Notes: a model not told the origin generated them from the sequence alone. A DNA stretch of 64,000 bases from Acinetobacter amyesii (GCF_002018365.1 NZ_MVKX01000001.1:423178-487177), one strand, 5' to 3'; numbered from the stretch's first letter, positions 1 through 9,017 are shown. Translations and numbers: made by a program.

Positions 1-219
1 TAAGCCAGCTTGAGGCACGGTTTCAAAGGCCCAATTATTGATCTTGGTCGGAAGGCTCACCACACATGCAGCTGGAATATTGACCGTCCACTGATCACCT
101 TGACCACCTGCTTCTAGTAAGCACACGGATATATTCGGATCTTCACTGAGCCGTGCAGCCAGTACGCATCCCGCACTTCCGCCACCAATCACAATATAAT
201 CAAATTCCATTTTTGACAT
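1..219 (-). CDS. GMC-family FAD oxidoreductase, 5' part only
   Basis: This is the N-terminal 73 codons of a flavoprotein that leaves the window at position 1. The sequence opens with a dinucleotide-binding fold, visible as GGGSAGCVLAARLSE followed by a strand ending in LLEAGG, which is the classical FAD-binding start of glucose-methanol-choline (GMC) oxidoreductases such as choline or alcohol dehydrogenases. The next residues (NIPAACVVSLPTKINNW) also fit that family. The first ATG (219) is used here; a second in-frame ATG lies at 210. The substrate cannot be told from this fragment. No terminator separates it from the upstream methyltransferase gene, but a gap of 215 bp does. Confidence 0.75.
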   Translation of the reverse strand, partial: MSKMEFDYIVIGGGSAGCVLAARLSEDPNISVCLLEAGGQGDQWTVNIPAACVVSLPTKINNWAFETVPQAGL

Positions 220-434
220 TATTTTCATCCAATTGATTCTTTTTATAAATGCACAATAAGTGATTTAACGCTGACTGAAAAGTTTCTTTTTTAAAATAAT
301 GAGCGTGCTACTGTGCAAGAAGGATGAAACTATTGATCGAAATTTTGAGGCAAGCGTCACTCATGCAAGGTAGCAACAATATCTGTCAAAATGATCGATG
401 GATTTAATACACTTAATTTTGGACTTTATTATTT

Positions 435-1118
435 TTAATCCATAGACGTTTTAAAAGCACAGTAAGCTACGTAGCTGAAGATTTGGCTAAAACAGTGGAT
501 TTGATCAAAGCCTATTTCCGTTAGTAAACTTTGATAGTGCTGCTGGCTAATCAGTTCAAAATCATCCTCTAAACGCTGCATCATTTTTGTCGCTTGTGAA
601 GCAGATAAACCCTGCATTTGGCAAAACTCAGGCAGGACACGCTGCTCAAAATTCGAATGAGCTTGAATCAAGTCAAAACTTAAAAAAATGCCCTGTGGTT
701 TAAGCAGTTCAAATGCTTTTGCTAAAAAATTCGTTTTCTCTGACAACGGAATGAAGTGCGTCACCAAGATACTCAGCACCGCATCAAAACAACTCGCCTG
801 CTCAAAAGTAGTATGACTGCCCAAAACAAAGTTGACGCGATGCAACTGTCCAGCGGCTTCAACACGTTGGCGTGTTTGATTCAGCATATTTTCAGACAAT
901 TCTGTAACGGTAAATGACCATGTTGGATTCAAGACCATGAGATAGCCCAATTCATAACCCGTCCCACATCCAATAATCAATATATGGGCATCTTCAGCGA
1001 CATGGCAATTCAACACTGCCTGAATCTGTTGATGGACAAGTTCATAGCCGGGAATTAATTTTCGTATATGTGCATCATAACTTTCGACCACTTGCAGACT
1101 ATTAAAATCTTTTGCCAT
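435..1118 (-). CDS. class I SAM-dependent methyltransferase
   Basis: A 227-residue protein with a Rossmann-type methyltransferase fold. The SAM-binding motif I is visible as ILIIGCGTGYELG around residues 45-57, an acidic motif II follows (FTVTELSENML), and post-motif I/III segments (FDAVLSILVTHFIPL, LKPQGIFLSFDL) are in the right order. The overall look is closest to the methyltransferase-25/12 groups and to CmoA-like proteins, but the substrate is not evident. The gene stands alone between a GMC oxidoreductase gene downstream and the DUF2520-type gene upstream, all on the same strand. Confidence 0.75.
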   Translation of the reverse strand: MAKDFNSLQVVESYDAHIRKLIPGYELVHQQIQAVLNCHVAEDAHILIIGCGTGYELGYLMVLNPTWSFTVTELSENMLNQTRQRVEAAGQLHRVNFVLGSHTTFEQASCFDAVLSILVTHFIPLSEKTNFLAKAFELLKPQGIFLSFDLIQAHSNFEQRVLPEFCQMQGLSASQATKMMQRLEDDFELISQQHYQSLLTEIGFDQIHCFSQIFSYVAYCAFKTSMD

Positions 1119-1180
1119 GTAACATCCTGTTTGACATGTATTTCTAAGCTAATAAATATTCATTGTTCTTTATGGATTGT

Positions 1181-1957
1181 TTATTTCTGATGATGCCCAA
1201 GAATCTGCTGACTCAACATTTCATAGACCGCTTTCAGATCGGCTTGATCAGCTTGCTCAAGCATATTGGCATGCATCTGCATGATATTTTGATCCCCACG
1301 CATGGCAGGGCCTGTTTGCATGTTACGTGGTTCAGCCTGAGTAGCTTTATTGGCTGTCTCTAAAATTAAAGGATAAAGTAAGCTAAAATCGACATGTTTT
1401 GCATCGACAATCTGCTTTGCCATGTCATAACAATAATTACTAAAATTACATGCAAACACCGCAGCAAGATGCAGACTCAAACGCTGTGCCGAATCATATT
1501 GATAAACCCTTTGGCTAATGCTGTTTGCTAAATCTGTAAGTGTCCTCAAATCTGTAGGATCTGCCGCTTCTACAAAGATCGGTGTCAACATCCAGTCCAC
1601 ATCTCGATCTAAACTAAAGGTTTGTAAAGGATAAAACACCCCTGCTCGTGAATGCTGTTGGGTCAGTACCGTGATATTGGTGCTACCAGACGTATGCACA
1701 ATCAAAACCTGTGGCACATAGGCTATAACTTGCTGAATAACGGTTGCAATCGACTGGTCGCTCACCGCAATAATCAAAAGATCAATCTCAGCATTCAACT
1801 CAGTTGGGGTATGAATGGCTTCGGCACCTACACTTGCTGCAAGTTTTTCTGCCTTTTCGAGATTTCGTGCATAAACTTGCACAATGTGATGTTGTGGATG
1901 AAGCACATTGAGCAAATGATGTGCAACACGACCTGCACCCACAATACTGATTCGCAT
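1181..1957 (-). CDS. Rossmann-fold DUF2520-type protein
   Basis: A 258-residue protein with an N-terminal NAD(P)-binding Rossmann domain, seen as ISIVGAGRVAHHLLNVL at residues 3-19 and LLIIAVSDQSIATV around 60. The central HTSGSTNITVL and GVFYPLQTFS segments and the helical C-terminal half match the family annotated as 'Rossmann-like and DUF2520 domain-containing', which is related to pyrroline-5-carboxylate reductase and F420-dependent reductases. The biochemical role is not known. The start ATG at 1957 has only a weak ribosome-binding site. A hairpin terminator at 2083-2107 separates it from the gene upstream. Confidence 0.75.
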   Translation of the reverse strand: MRISIVGAGRVAHHLLNVLHPQHHIVQVYARNLEKAEKLAASVGAEAIHTPTELNAEIDLLIIAVSDQSIATVIQQVIAYVPQVLIVHTSGSTNITVLTQQHSRAGVFYPLQTFSLDRDVDWMLTPIFVEAADPTDLRTLTDLANSISQRVYQYDSAQRLSLHLAAVFACNFSNYCYDMAKQIVDAKHVDFSLLYPLILETANKATQAEPRNMQTGPAMRGDQNIMQMHANMLEQADQADLKAVYEMLSQQILGHHQK

Positions 1958-2082
1958 ATAGTTTTAACTCATTTTGGATGGCTACAGCATGTCAGGAAAA
2001 TATCCGACGTGCAAATCGAGTCGTATCGATAGAATTATTAATTTTCAATTCTTCGCATCAGTTTTGCTCAGATAAGCACAAA

Positions 2083-2107
2083 AAAAGGGATTCACTTCAT
2101 CCCTTTT
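2083..2107 (-). terminator. rho-independent terminator
   Basis: A perfect 9-bp stem, AAAAGGGAT paired with ATCCCTTTT around a 7-base loop. On the minus strand it is followed by a T run. It ends transcription of the small gene at 2185-2397 before the DUF2520-type gene. Confidence 0.7.
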
Positions 2108-2184
2108 GCTAGACGTCAATCTAAGTCTGATTCATATCATATCGCTTTCAATCTAGACAATATCCACGATATGCACTTTCGTTT

Positions 2185-2397
2185 TTAAGACTTACCAATG
2201 ATCTGATTCAGTGTCTGTAGATAGTGTTCTGCATCTCGGCGCGCATTGAATTTCTTTTCAAATACACCTGTGTTTTGCACACTATTGGGTGTGTATTCTA
2301 CCGAAACAACAAAGGTATCAAGCAAATCTCTATTAATCCGAATTGCAATAATATGATGTGAGTTTAAATAAAAACCATCATCAACCTTAACTAACAT
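2185..2397 (-). CDS. small conserved-looking protein of unknown function
   Basis: A 70-residue protein beginning MLVKVDDGFYLN and ending LQTLNQIIGKS. The open frame extends upstream to 2448, but the ATG at 2397 is chosen because it follows GAGG at good spacing (GAGGCGAGTC then ATG) while the longer version has no such site and adds an unlikely aromatic/basic leader. The protein has alternating beta-like segments (HIIAIRINR, TFVVSVEYTP) and a final amphipathic helix, which suggests a small PH-like or KTSC-like fold, but I do not recognise the family. It is a single-gene unit with its own terminator. Confidence 0.6.
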   Translation of the reverse strand: MLVKVDDGFYLNSHHIIAIRINRDLLDTFVVSVEYTPNSVQNTGVFEKKFNARRDAEHYLQTLNQIIGKS

Positions 2398-2729
2398 GAC
2401 TCGCCTCAAAAATCTTGCATAATGAAATAGATAAAAAAATCTAAACATTCAAAAACTTGGATGACTTACCGCATACAGTGAGAGATACGATAAACCAACA
2501 TCATTGTAACGCTATTATGTGATTTATATTGCAATTATTATGTAATTTAAATGAATAATCAGAGAATAGCATTCAGTTTCAGTCTTCTAAACATGATTAA
2601 TTTTCAATCTTAGCTAAAGATTGGATAAAAAGACTGGATATAAAAATGCCTGTTGCCATAGCCATGGAAACAGGCTCATTTCAGTACGACTGATTTAACT
2701 GAAATCAATCGTACAAAGTGGTTGAACGA
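2398..2729. other. intergenic region with pepN terminator
   Basis: This AT-rich gap holds the terminator of pepN at its right side and presumably the promoter of the 70-residue protein at its left side. I see no further gene or repeat in it. Confidence 0.6.
2642..2680 (-). terminator. terminator of pepN
   Basis: GCCTGTT at 2648-2654 pairs with AACAGGC at 2669-2675, with further pairing inside the loop. On the minus strand the stem is followed by ATTTTTATAT. Confidence 0.65.
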
Positions 2730-5339
2730 TTAAACACTTAACATGCTGTTTAAAGTTTCTGACACATTCTTCGATTTCACGACAGGTTTAAGCGCTTCAA
2801 GTTTCGCTTTGACTTCACTACGCTGTGGCTCTGCCAAAGTATACCAACGTGACAAAATTTGCAGTAAACGTGAACCGACAATTGGATTCTTCTCATCGAG
2901 GAATTTTGCCAATTCAACAATATGCTGCACACCAAAGCTCCAAGTATTGACAGGATTGCTATTTAAGCCACCAGTAACTGCACGGATGCGGTTCGGTACT
3001 TTCAAGTCATAGTCAGGATGTGTAGTCAGTGCCTTGATAGTTTCCGCAGTTGCTTTCGGATGAGCCGCTTGCAACATAAACCATTGGTCCATCGACAAGG
3101 CTTCATTTTTAAAGCGTGTATAGAAGGCTTCTAAAGCTTGCTGTGCTTGTGGTGCATCATTCCAAACCAATACTTTTAAAGCACCAAGGCGTTCAGACAT
3201 ATTGCCTGTAGAGCTGAATTGTTCATAAGCCAATTCAAATACAGATGCATCGCCTTGACGTGCCATCATGCTCAACATAATGTTTTTCAATGCACGAACA
3301 CCCATGGCTTGTGAAAACTCTTTCTGCGCATCTGGGTCTAAGGTTGCATAAGTCTCTTTAAAGAATGAACCTAGCTCACGTGCCACACGACTTAACAGTG
3401 CTTCACGCTGTTCTTGCACTTTAGCAGGACTGTAGTCGGTATCAATACGGCTACCTAAATAACCCTCTGTCGGTACATCGAATAAACGTGAAGCAAGTAA
3501 TGGATCACGCTCAACCAATGCTGGTAATGTATTTTGAATGGCTTGAACATAGATGTCGGCATCATGGCCATTTAACAAAATACGTTCTAACAAGGTTTGG
3601 CTTGCTTGCCATTGGTTAAAACCATTCGGTTCGTACTGCATGAGGAATGCAAGTTCTGCATCTGAATAGTTAAATTCGAGATCGACTGGTGCGGAGAAGT
3701 TACGCAGTAAAGACACAACAGGCTGGGTTTTTACACCGCTAAATGTAATGGTTGCAGTATCGGTATCAAATAAATACACGCCATCTTTAATGCCATTTTC
3801 AACCAATGCATTAGAGCTGAGAACTAACTGTTCACCACTCGTCGCATCAAACAATGCCAAAGCCACAGGAATAGGCACTGCTTTTAAATTTGGATATTTT
3901 GGATGCGCTTTTAAGCTTTGTTTCAAGCTTAAAGTATAAGTTTGATTTGCAGCATCATACTCACCTTTTGCTTCAAGTTTTGGTGTACCCGGTTGGTTAT
4001 ACCAAATTAAGAAACTCGATAAATCTACACCTGAACCTGCTGTGAGTGCTGCTACCCAATCTTCAACAGTCACGGCTTGACCATCATGGCGTTTGAAATA
4101 TTCGTCAGTACCTGCACGGAATTTTTCTTTACCCAGTAATGTCGCCATCATGCGGTTAATTTCCGCACCTTTTTCGTACACTGTTGCTGTATAGAAGTTA
4201 TTAATTTCAACAAAATGATCTGGACGCGGTGGATGTGAAAGCGGGCCTGAATCTTCTGGGAATTGGTGTGCTTTTAACACTGCAACGTCATCGATACGTT
4301 GTACCGCAGCAGATTGTAAATCTTCTGAGAACGACTGATCACGGAATACTGTCAAACCTTCTTTTAAACAAAGTTGGAACCAATCACGACAGGTAATACG
4401 GTTACCCGTCCAGTTATGGAAGTATTCATGTGCAATCACCGATTGAACGCGCATGATCGCTGCATCAGTTGTATATTCTTCATCAGCAAGCACACAAGAG
4501 GTGTTGAAAATATTCAAGCCTTTGTTTTCCATTGCACCCATGTTAAATGCACTGGTTGCCACGATCATATAATTGTCTAAATCATAAGGACGACCATAAT
4601 GTTCTTCGTCCCAACGCATCGAATGCTTTAAAGCTTCCATCGCAATATGACATTTTGGAATGTCTTTTTCTTCTGCATAGATTTCTAAAGCAACATTACG
4701 ACCTTCAGACGTCACATAAGAATCTTTGAGTACAGCCAAGTCACCAATCACACAAGCAAAAAGATACGATGGTTTTTTGGTTGGATCTTGCCAAACGGTA
4801 TAATGACGACCTTCACCGGTTTCACCCGCTTCAATCAAATTACCATTGGCAAGTAATACAGGGAATTTTTTATCCGCTTCGACACGTGTGGTAAATACCG
4901 ATAGCACATCAGGACGGTCAGGATAATAGGTAATTTTACGGAAGCCTTCAGGCTCGTTTTGGGTGACGAATAGATCGCCTGCCGCTTGGTATAAGCCTTC
5001 GAGCTGAGTATTGCTTTCAGGATGAATCACGACTTCGGTTTCAATGACAGCTTGGTCAGGTGCATTTGAAATCACCAGTTGTTCTGCATCTACTACATAG
5101 GCATCTGCTGGCAAAACTTGACCATTTAAGCGAATTGATTTGAGTTCCAAATCACGGCCCAATAACACCAAATCCCCTGCCGTTTGACGCTGCATCACTA
5201 ATTTTGCATTTACATTGGTATGGTCATCAAAGACTTGAATATCTAGATCGATACTATCTACGACAAATGATGGTTTTTGATAATCTTTTAAATAAACAGT
5301 TTGGTCTGCTTCGACCACTGGATTTGCCGCAATGTTCAT
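2730..5339 (-). CDS. pepN: aminopeptidase N (M1 zinc metallopeptidase)
   Basis: An 869-residue cytoplasmic M1 aminopeptidase that removes N-terminal residues from peptides during protein turnover. The substrate-recognition motif GAMENKG lies near residue 267 and the zinc site HEYFHNWTGNRIT near residue 300 (the two His of HExxH; the third ligand Glu is in the following LKEGLTVF). The C-terminal DUF3458 and helical domains typical of the bacterial PepN subgroup follow, and the length matches E. coli PepN (870). The ATG at 5339 has an AGGA box five bases upstream. It is a single-gene transcription unit. Confidence 0.97.
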   Translation of the reverse strand: MNIAANPVVEADQTVYLKDYQKPSFVVDSIDLDIQVFDDHTNVNAKLVMQRQTAGDLVLLGRDLELKSIRLNGQVLPADAYVVDAEQLVISNAPDQAVIETEVVIHPESNTQLEGLYQAAGDLFVTQNEPEGFRKITYYPDRPDVLSVFTTRVEADKKFPVLLANGNLIEAGETGEGRHYTVWQDPTKKPSYLFACVIGDLAVLKDSYVTSEGRNVALEIYAEEKDIPKCHIAMEALKHSMRWDEEHYGRPYDLDNYMIVATSAFNMGAMENKGLNIFNTSCVLADEEYTTDAAIMRVQSVIAHEYFHNWTGNRITCRDWFQLCLKEGLTVFRDQSFSEDLQSAAVQRIDDVAVLKAHQFPEDSGPLSHPPRPDHFVEINNFYTATVYEKGAEINRMMATLLGKEKFRAGTDEYFKRHDGQAVTVEDWVAALTAGSGVDLSSFLIWYNQPGTPKLEAKGEYDAANQTYTLSLKQSLKAHPKYPNLKAVPIPVALALFDATSGEQLVLSSNALVENGIKDGVYLFDTDTATITFSGVKTQPVVSLLRNFSAPVDLEFNYSDAELAFLMQYEPNGFNQWQASQTLLERILLNGHDADIYVQAIQNTLPALVERDPLLASRLFDVPTEGYLGSRIDTDYSPAKVQEQREALLSRVARELGSFFKETYATLDPDAQKEFSQAMGVRALKNIMLSMMARQGDASVFELAYEQFSSTGNMSERLGALKVLVWNDAPQAQQALEAFYTRFKNEALSMDQWFMLQAAHPKATAETIKALTTHPDYDLKVPNRIRAVTGGLNSNPVNTWSFGVQHIVELAKFLDEKNPIVGSRLLQILSRWYTLAEPQRSEVKAKLEALKPVVKSKNVSETLNSMLSV

Positions 5340-5694
5340 ATCTCGTCCTATTCCTTAGTTATTGCTTCATCAGCTTTTTGAACACATTGTGAATGACTTG
5401 ATCATACGACAAGATGCATAAGCTGTCTTCGCATTTACAATGATTTATATATGGGCTCAGCGCATGTTGTTTTCAATCATCTTTATTGAATAATTTAAAG
5501 GCTGGCACATATTTTCGCCATGTTTAAGCAAAATAAATGCCTGAGTTGAGCACAGCTACTGCAATATGCAAATTATTTATCTACATCAAATAAATAAAGC
5601 ACCTATATACTAGAAAGAGAAAGTACAGGTGCTTTATATCCTTCTGTAACTTCAAATTATTGCGCTCAAACTTTCCTGCTTAAGACTTAGAGGA
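5340..5694. other. intergenic region upstream of pepN
   Basis: A 355-bp AT-rich gap. It contains the pepN leader and promoter region on the right of pepN and a terminator-like hairpin at 5594-5637. I found no supported gene in it. Confidence 0.5.
5594..5637 (-). terminator. terminator-like hairpin
   Basis: An 11-bp perfect stem, ATAAAGCACCT with AGGTGCTTTAT, encloses a 22-base loop. It lies about 60 bp past the stop codon of the gene at 5695. The loop is long for an intrinsic terminator and the T tract is interrupted. Confidence 0.45.
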
Positions 5695-5970
5695 TTATTG
5701 ATTTGCGAAAATTAAATCGAGCGCGCTGTCATAGTCTGCAGCAAAGTAAAATTGAAATGCCGTGACTTTTGAGGTGAGGAATTGCTGAATTTCTGCCGTC
5801 GCACCAGCCACATAAATTTTAGATACTTGATGTTGCTGCGCCAGGCCCAGTAACTCGATCGTTTTTTCTAAAGTTTGATCATGCCCAATAATCAGCGCGC
5901 CAACCGTACCCTGTGGCTGCTTATATAATTGCATGCGAGTGATATTGCTGTTTTTAAGTGCGTCTGACAT
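5695..5970 (-). CDS. small cytoplasmic protein of unknown function
   Basis: A 91-residue soluble protein. An in-frame ATG lies at 5985, but 5970 (MSDALKNSN) is preferred because GGAA sits five bases upstream of it and the longer form lacks a ribosome-binding site. The sequence alternates beta and alpha segments (GALIIGHDQTLEKTIELLGLA, SKIYVAGATAEIQQFL, FQFYFAADYDSALDLIF), like a small flavodoxin- or STAS-like fold. I do not recognise the family. It is transcribed alone and is followed by a hairpin. Confidence 0.6.
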   Translation of the reverse strand: MSDALKNSNITRMQLYKQPQGTVGALIIGHDQTLEKTIELLGLAQQHQVSKIYVAGATAEIQQFLTSKVTAFQFYFAADYDSALDLIFANQ

Positions 5971-6466
5971 ATGTATTCCATACAAAGAAAGGATAAAAAA
6001 AGATCAAAACCTTTAGAAATCACGCTAAATCTTACTATGTATCAATTTCAGTAGATGCCGCCTGATTTCAATTCTAGAAGTAGAGATCATTAAAAATTAT
6101 AAGCTCAATATATACAAATATACTTTTCAAATCCAATCGCTTAGGTGATTCCCTCCAAAAAGCACCTAAGCTCTCAAATAATCTCAGTCTTCTAATTTGG
6201 ATTTGATTGCATACTTCTGTTTAAACCATGCACCAAGATGTTTCATTTTCAACAGTTTAAGCATTTTTGAGAATTCATCAGAGATAGCCCTACGCATCAA
6301 TATTATTTTGTTACTTTTCAATTAATGATTTATTTTCAATATCTTAGTAAATAAATATACAGTTTATCTGCTTTAAAATCCCTACTCAAAACATTTGAGC
6401 ATGCGTTTTGCTTCTACTTAATTGCCAAAAGCAAAATATTCAGGCTAAAACAAAAAGAGGTGCATT
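5971..6466. other. AT-rich intergenic region with inverted repeat and possible tiny ORF
   Basis: Nearly 500 bp without a firm gene. It contains a perfect 9-bp inverted repeat at 6139-6171, a 37-codon minus-strand frame at 6184-6297 without a clear ribosome-binding site, and an 8-bp inverted repeat (TTTTGCTT/AAGCAAAA, 6406-6436) just before the plus-strand gene at 6467, which may belong to that gene's promoter. Confidence 0.5.
6139..6171. repeat. 9-bp inverted repeat, possible RNA hairpin
   Basis: GCTTAGGTG at 6139-6147 and CACCTAAGC at 6163-6171 pair perfectly around a 15-base loop. There is no T tract on either side, so it does not look like a normal terminator. It lies just past the possible 37-codon frame at 6184-6297. 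Confidence 0.5.
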
Positions 6467-6730
6467 ATGTTTATTAAAGAACACATCATCCGTATTGAAA
6501 ATATGAAGACCCTGCAAGCGCTTGATGCTGCAAATATCGACCATCAGGTGATTGCAATGTTTATGACCTGCGAAGGGATTCCACTCAAAGCTTTTGAAGT
6601 CAGTTCTCTACTTAACTCATATAGTGCATTAGGCACTAAAAAGGTTACGTCTAAAAAAGTGCAAGCCTTAATACAAGCCAAACAACTTGGAGAGGAGGAC
6701 GAATCGATCCCATGCCCAGCCGCCTATTAA
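6467..6730 (+). CDS. small protein of unknown function
   Basis: An 87-residue protein starting MFIKEHIIRIENMKTLQ and ending IPCPAAY. The ATG at 6467 follows AGAGG at about six bases, a good ribosome-binding site. The sequence is mostly helical with several charged helices, has no signal peptide or membrane segment, and resembles no family I recognise. A strong terminator follows directly, so it is a single-gene unit and is very likely real. Confidence 0.7.
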   Translation: MFIKEHIIRIENMKTLQALDAANIDHQVIAMFMTCEGIPLKAFEVSSLLNSYSALGTKKVTSKKVQALIQAKQLGEEDESIPCPAAY

Positions 6731-6745
6731 TAATCCATTCTGACT

Positions 6746-6776
6746 AAAAGCTGCATCATCACTATGCAGCTTTTTT
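6746..6776 (+). terminator. rho-independent terminator
   Basis: AAAAGCTGCAT (6746-6756) pairs with ATGCAGCTTTT (6764-6774), and the T run continues to 6776. It ends the gene at 6467-6730. Confidence 0.85.
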
Positions 6777-6837
6777 CATTTGTCGACATATCGCCTGAGC
6801 TGCCGCAACTAAATTGCAAACCCGTCTTTAAACAGAG

Positions 6838-6848
6838 ATGTGTATAAT
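6838..6848 (+). promoter_or_regulatory. extended -10 promoter element
   Basis: TGTGTATAAT contains a perfect TATAAT at 6843-6848 with a TG dinucleotide upstream (extended -10). A weak TTGCAA lies farther upstream at non-ideal spacing. The expected start of transcription is near 6855, ahead of the zinc-ribbon gene. This makes a GTG start at 6840 for that gene impossible from this promoter. Confidence 0.6.
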
Positions 6849-6878
6849 CAATTTAACCTTTCAAGAAACGCTGGCAAC

Positions 6879-8036
6879 ATGTTCAATATTCTACGCAAAC
6901 AAATGGATGAAAGTACGCAATGCCCGTTGTGTCGTGCATCTATGTATTGGGTAGATGCTGAAAAATTAGATGAGCAAGAATTTAATTTTTACCAGTGTAG
7001 CCACTGTCATCATCAAATATTTCCAGAACAGCAATACAACTGTCATTGTGAAAACTGTCAGGCCGCGCGAAAAAAACTACTGAAAGAAACCCGCTTACAA
7101 GAACAGCGTAAACTCAAAAATAAAGATATCATTGAACGTGAATTAAGTGAACTGAGTTTTTTACAGAAACTCTTTTTGTTGGCTTTATTGGATAATCACG
7201 TCCAAGAACATACGGCGCATCAAGAATTTATCGACTGGGACACGATTAAATATCACAACATCAGCCCAAATTATCTCTTTCAACAGTCGCTTAAAAAGCA
7301 TCTCGTGCATGAGCAAATTTTGATTGTGAAAGATGATGCACTACAAGCTGAACAGTATTATATCAATGTCCGTTTGGATGGATATTCAGAGCCCAGTCTT
7401 TTTAGCGTAGCGCAGCAACTCCGCCATTGGTTTTATGAAAATTTAGCTCTGGGTGTTCCGTTTAAAAGTGCTGACGAAGTGAAAGAATGTTTGTATCTCC
7501 TACTGTTTCAAGAAATTGTCCAATTCATGCAGTTTTACTGTAAGACATGGGGGATTCAAATTGCAGGGAATAAAAGCTTTCAAGTGTTCTGTTATCGCCT
7601 ACTCGACCATCTAGCGGTTGGGCAGATTTACTATATGATTCAGTCAGCACTCGAATACCTACATAAACAAAAAGCTTTGCAAGTACGTAATGAAAACTTC
7701 ATTAACACCAATCTATTAAAAAAGACCTTACAGCAATACCGTGAACGTGGCTTACAGGAAAAATGGGAAACCTTTACCCTCCCTCGTCCGCCACAATTAC
7801 CGTTTAGTAAAATGAGTGAAATTTTGCTCTTCAACTTTTTAGGACTCGATGAAAGTATCTTTGTGCAACCGATACGCCATGCTTGGAAAAAAATCGAACC
7901 TCGCTTAAATTTTTACTCCACAAAGCGCTGCATGTACTGTGGTTCACAAGAGCTCTCTGTCGATTATGATGCCGCAGATTATGTGACCCTGTTCTGCCGT
8001 AATTGTAAACATCAAGACCATTACTTCACCCGCTAA
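6879..8036 (+). CDS. protein with N- and C-terminal zinc ribbons, unknown function
   Basis: A 385-residue soluble protein. The N-terminus has Cys pairs CPLC and CSHC followed by a His/Cys-rich stretch (CHCENC), the C-terminus has a second ribbon (CMYC ... CRNC), and a long, mostly helical middle lies between. I do not recognise the family. The frame is open from a GTG at 6840, but that codon overlaps an apparent -10 element, so the ATG at 6879 (MFNILRKQ) is preferred; 6903 (MDESTQCPLC) is also possible. The stop is 11 bases before thiM, so the two genes are probably cotranscribed. Two ribbons flanking a helical body suggest nucleic-acid or protein binding, which is inference only. Confidence 0.65.
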   Translation: MFNILRKQMDESTQCPLCRASMYWVDAEKLDEQEFNFYQCSHCHHQIFPEQQYNCHCENCQAARKKLLKETRLQEQRKLKNKDIIERELSELSFLQKLFLLALLDNHVQEHTAHQEFIDWDTIKYHNISPNYLFQQSLKKHLVHEQILIVKDDALQAEQYYINVRLDGYSEPSLFSVAQQLRHWFYENLALGVPFKSADEVKECLYLLLFQEIVQFMQFYCKTWGIQIAGNKSFQVFCYRLLDHLAVGQIYYMIQSALEYLHKQKALQVRNENFINTNLLKKTLQQYRERGLQEKWETFTLPRPPQLPFSKMSEILLFNFLGLDESIFVQPIRHAWKKIEPRLNFYSTKRCMYCGSQELSVDYDAADYVTLFCRNCKHQDHYFTR

Positions 8037-8047
8037 GGGAGAAAACG

Positions 8048-8917
8048 ATGAATCAATCTGAAAATTTTGAAACGACCATGAACAGTGAATTGACTGACTT
8101 AAATAGCCCGCTTTTGCAAAGCGTCATCAATGCGTGGATTGAACTTCAATCCAAACAACCTTTGGTACATATCATCACCAATGCAGTCGCGAGCAATTAT
8201 GTGGCCAATGTCCTTTTGGCTGCAGGTGCTTCTCCTGCAATGATTGACAATCCCTTTGAAGCCGAAAGCTTTGCCTCAATTGCCAGTGCATTGAATATCA
8301 ATTTAGGTACGCCAACGTCTGAACAAATGCAGGCCATGCAAATTGCTGCACAAACCGCACAAAATTTAAATAAACCTTGGGTGCTTGACCCTGTCGGTTA
8401 TGGCCCCGTTTTGCCGTGGCGATCTGAAATGGTTGACCAATTACTCCAATACAAACCAAGTATTATTCGCGGCAACGCATCAGAAATTAGTGGTCTTGCA
8501 GGTAATCAAGGTGAATCACGCGGTGTCGATAGCACGCTCAATAGTGCCGAGATTTATTTAAATGCTGTGCCCTTGTTAGAACACTGTGAATGTGTGGCAA
8601 TTTCAGGCGAATCAGATTTCATCTTATCGAAAGAAATGAATGCAGTGATACAGATTAATGGTGGGTCTTACTTACAACCCAAAGTGACGGCTTCTGGCTG
8701 CGCTTTAGGCGCATTAACAGCGGCGTACTGCGCCGTAAGTGAATCGCTAACTGCTGGCACGGTCGCAGCACATTTGCACTTTGCGATTGCGGGTCAAAAA
8801 GCCTATGAAATTAGCTCAAGTGTCGGCAGTTTTAATGTTGCATTTTTAGATGAAATTTATAGTCTCAATGAAGATGATTTCAATCAACTTGCCAACATGC
8901 AAATTTATGCACTATGA
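8048..8917 (+). CDS. thiM: hydroxyethylthiazole kinase
   Basis: A 289-residue ribokinase-like enzyme that phosphorylates 4-methyl-5-(2-hydroxyethyl)thiazole for thiamine salvage. The N-terminal HIITNAVASNYVANVLLAAG and PAMIDNPFEAESFA, the central LDPVGYG, RGNASEISGLAG, and the C-terminal anion-hole/catalytic region VTASGCALGALTAAY are family signatures. GGGAGA lies eight bases before the ATG. No thiD or thiE is nearby and no TPP riboswitch is recognisable upstream; the gene seems to be expressed with the zinc-ribbon gene in front of it. Confidence 0.93.
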   Translation: MNQSENFETTMNSELTDLNSPLLQSVINAWIELQSKQPLVHIITNAVASNYVANVLLAAGASPAMIDNPFEAESFASIASALNINLGTPTSEQMQAMQIAAQTAQNLNKPWVLDPVGYGPVLPWRSEMVDQLLQYKPSIIRGNASEISGLAGNQGESRGVDSTLNSAEIYLNAVPLLEHCECVAISGESDFILSKEMNAVIQINGGSYLQPKVTASGCALGALTAAYCAVSESLTAGTVAAHLHFAIAGQKAYEISSSVGSFNVAFLDEIYSLNEDDFNQLANMQIYAL

Positions 8918-8943
8918 AGCTATGATAGCTTAAGAAAAACAAA

Positions 8944-8972
8944 AACAGCTTGAGTAAAAGGCTCAAGCTGTT
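8944..8972. terminator. convergent terminator
   Basis: AACAGCTTGAG (8944-8954) pairs with CTCAAGCTGTT (8962-8972). On the minus strand the stem runs into TTTTTGTTTTT, so it mainly terminates the lipoprotein gene; it lies 27 bp past thiM as well. Confidence 0.75.
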
Positions 8973-9017
8973 CAGGGTTTCATGCTGTTTTTGAATAATT
9001 AGAACACGTCTAAAAGC

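Noticed and set aside
6840..6878. GTG start for the zinc-ribbon protein
   Set aside because: The codon overlaps an apparent extended -10 element (TGTGTATAAT) and has no ribosome-binding site; the ATG at 6879 is downstream of the expected transcription start.
7985..8047. TPP riboswitch upstream of thiM
   Set aside because: The gene is 11 bases behind another coding region, and no THI-box sequence is present.
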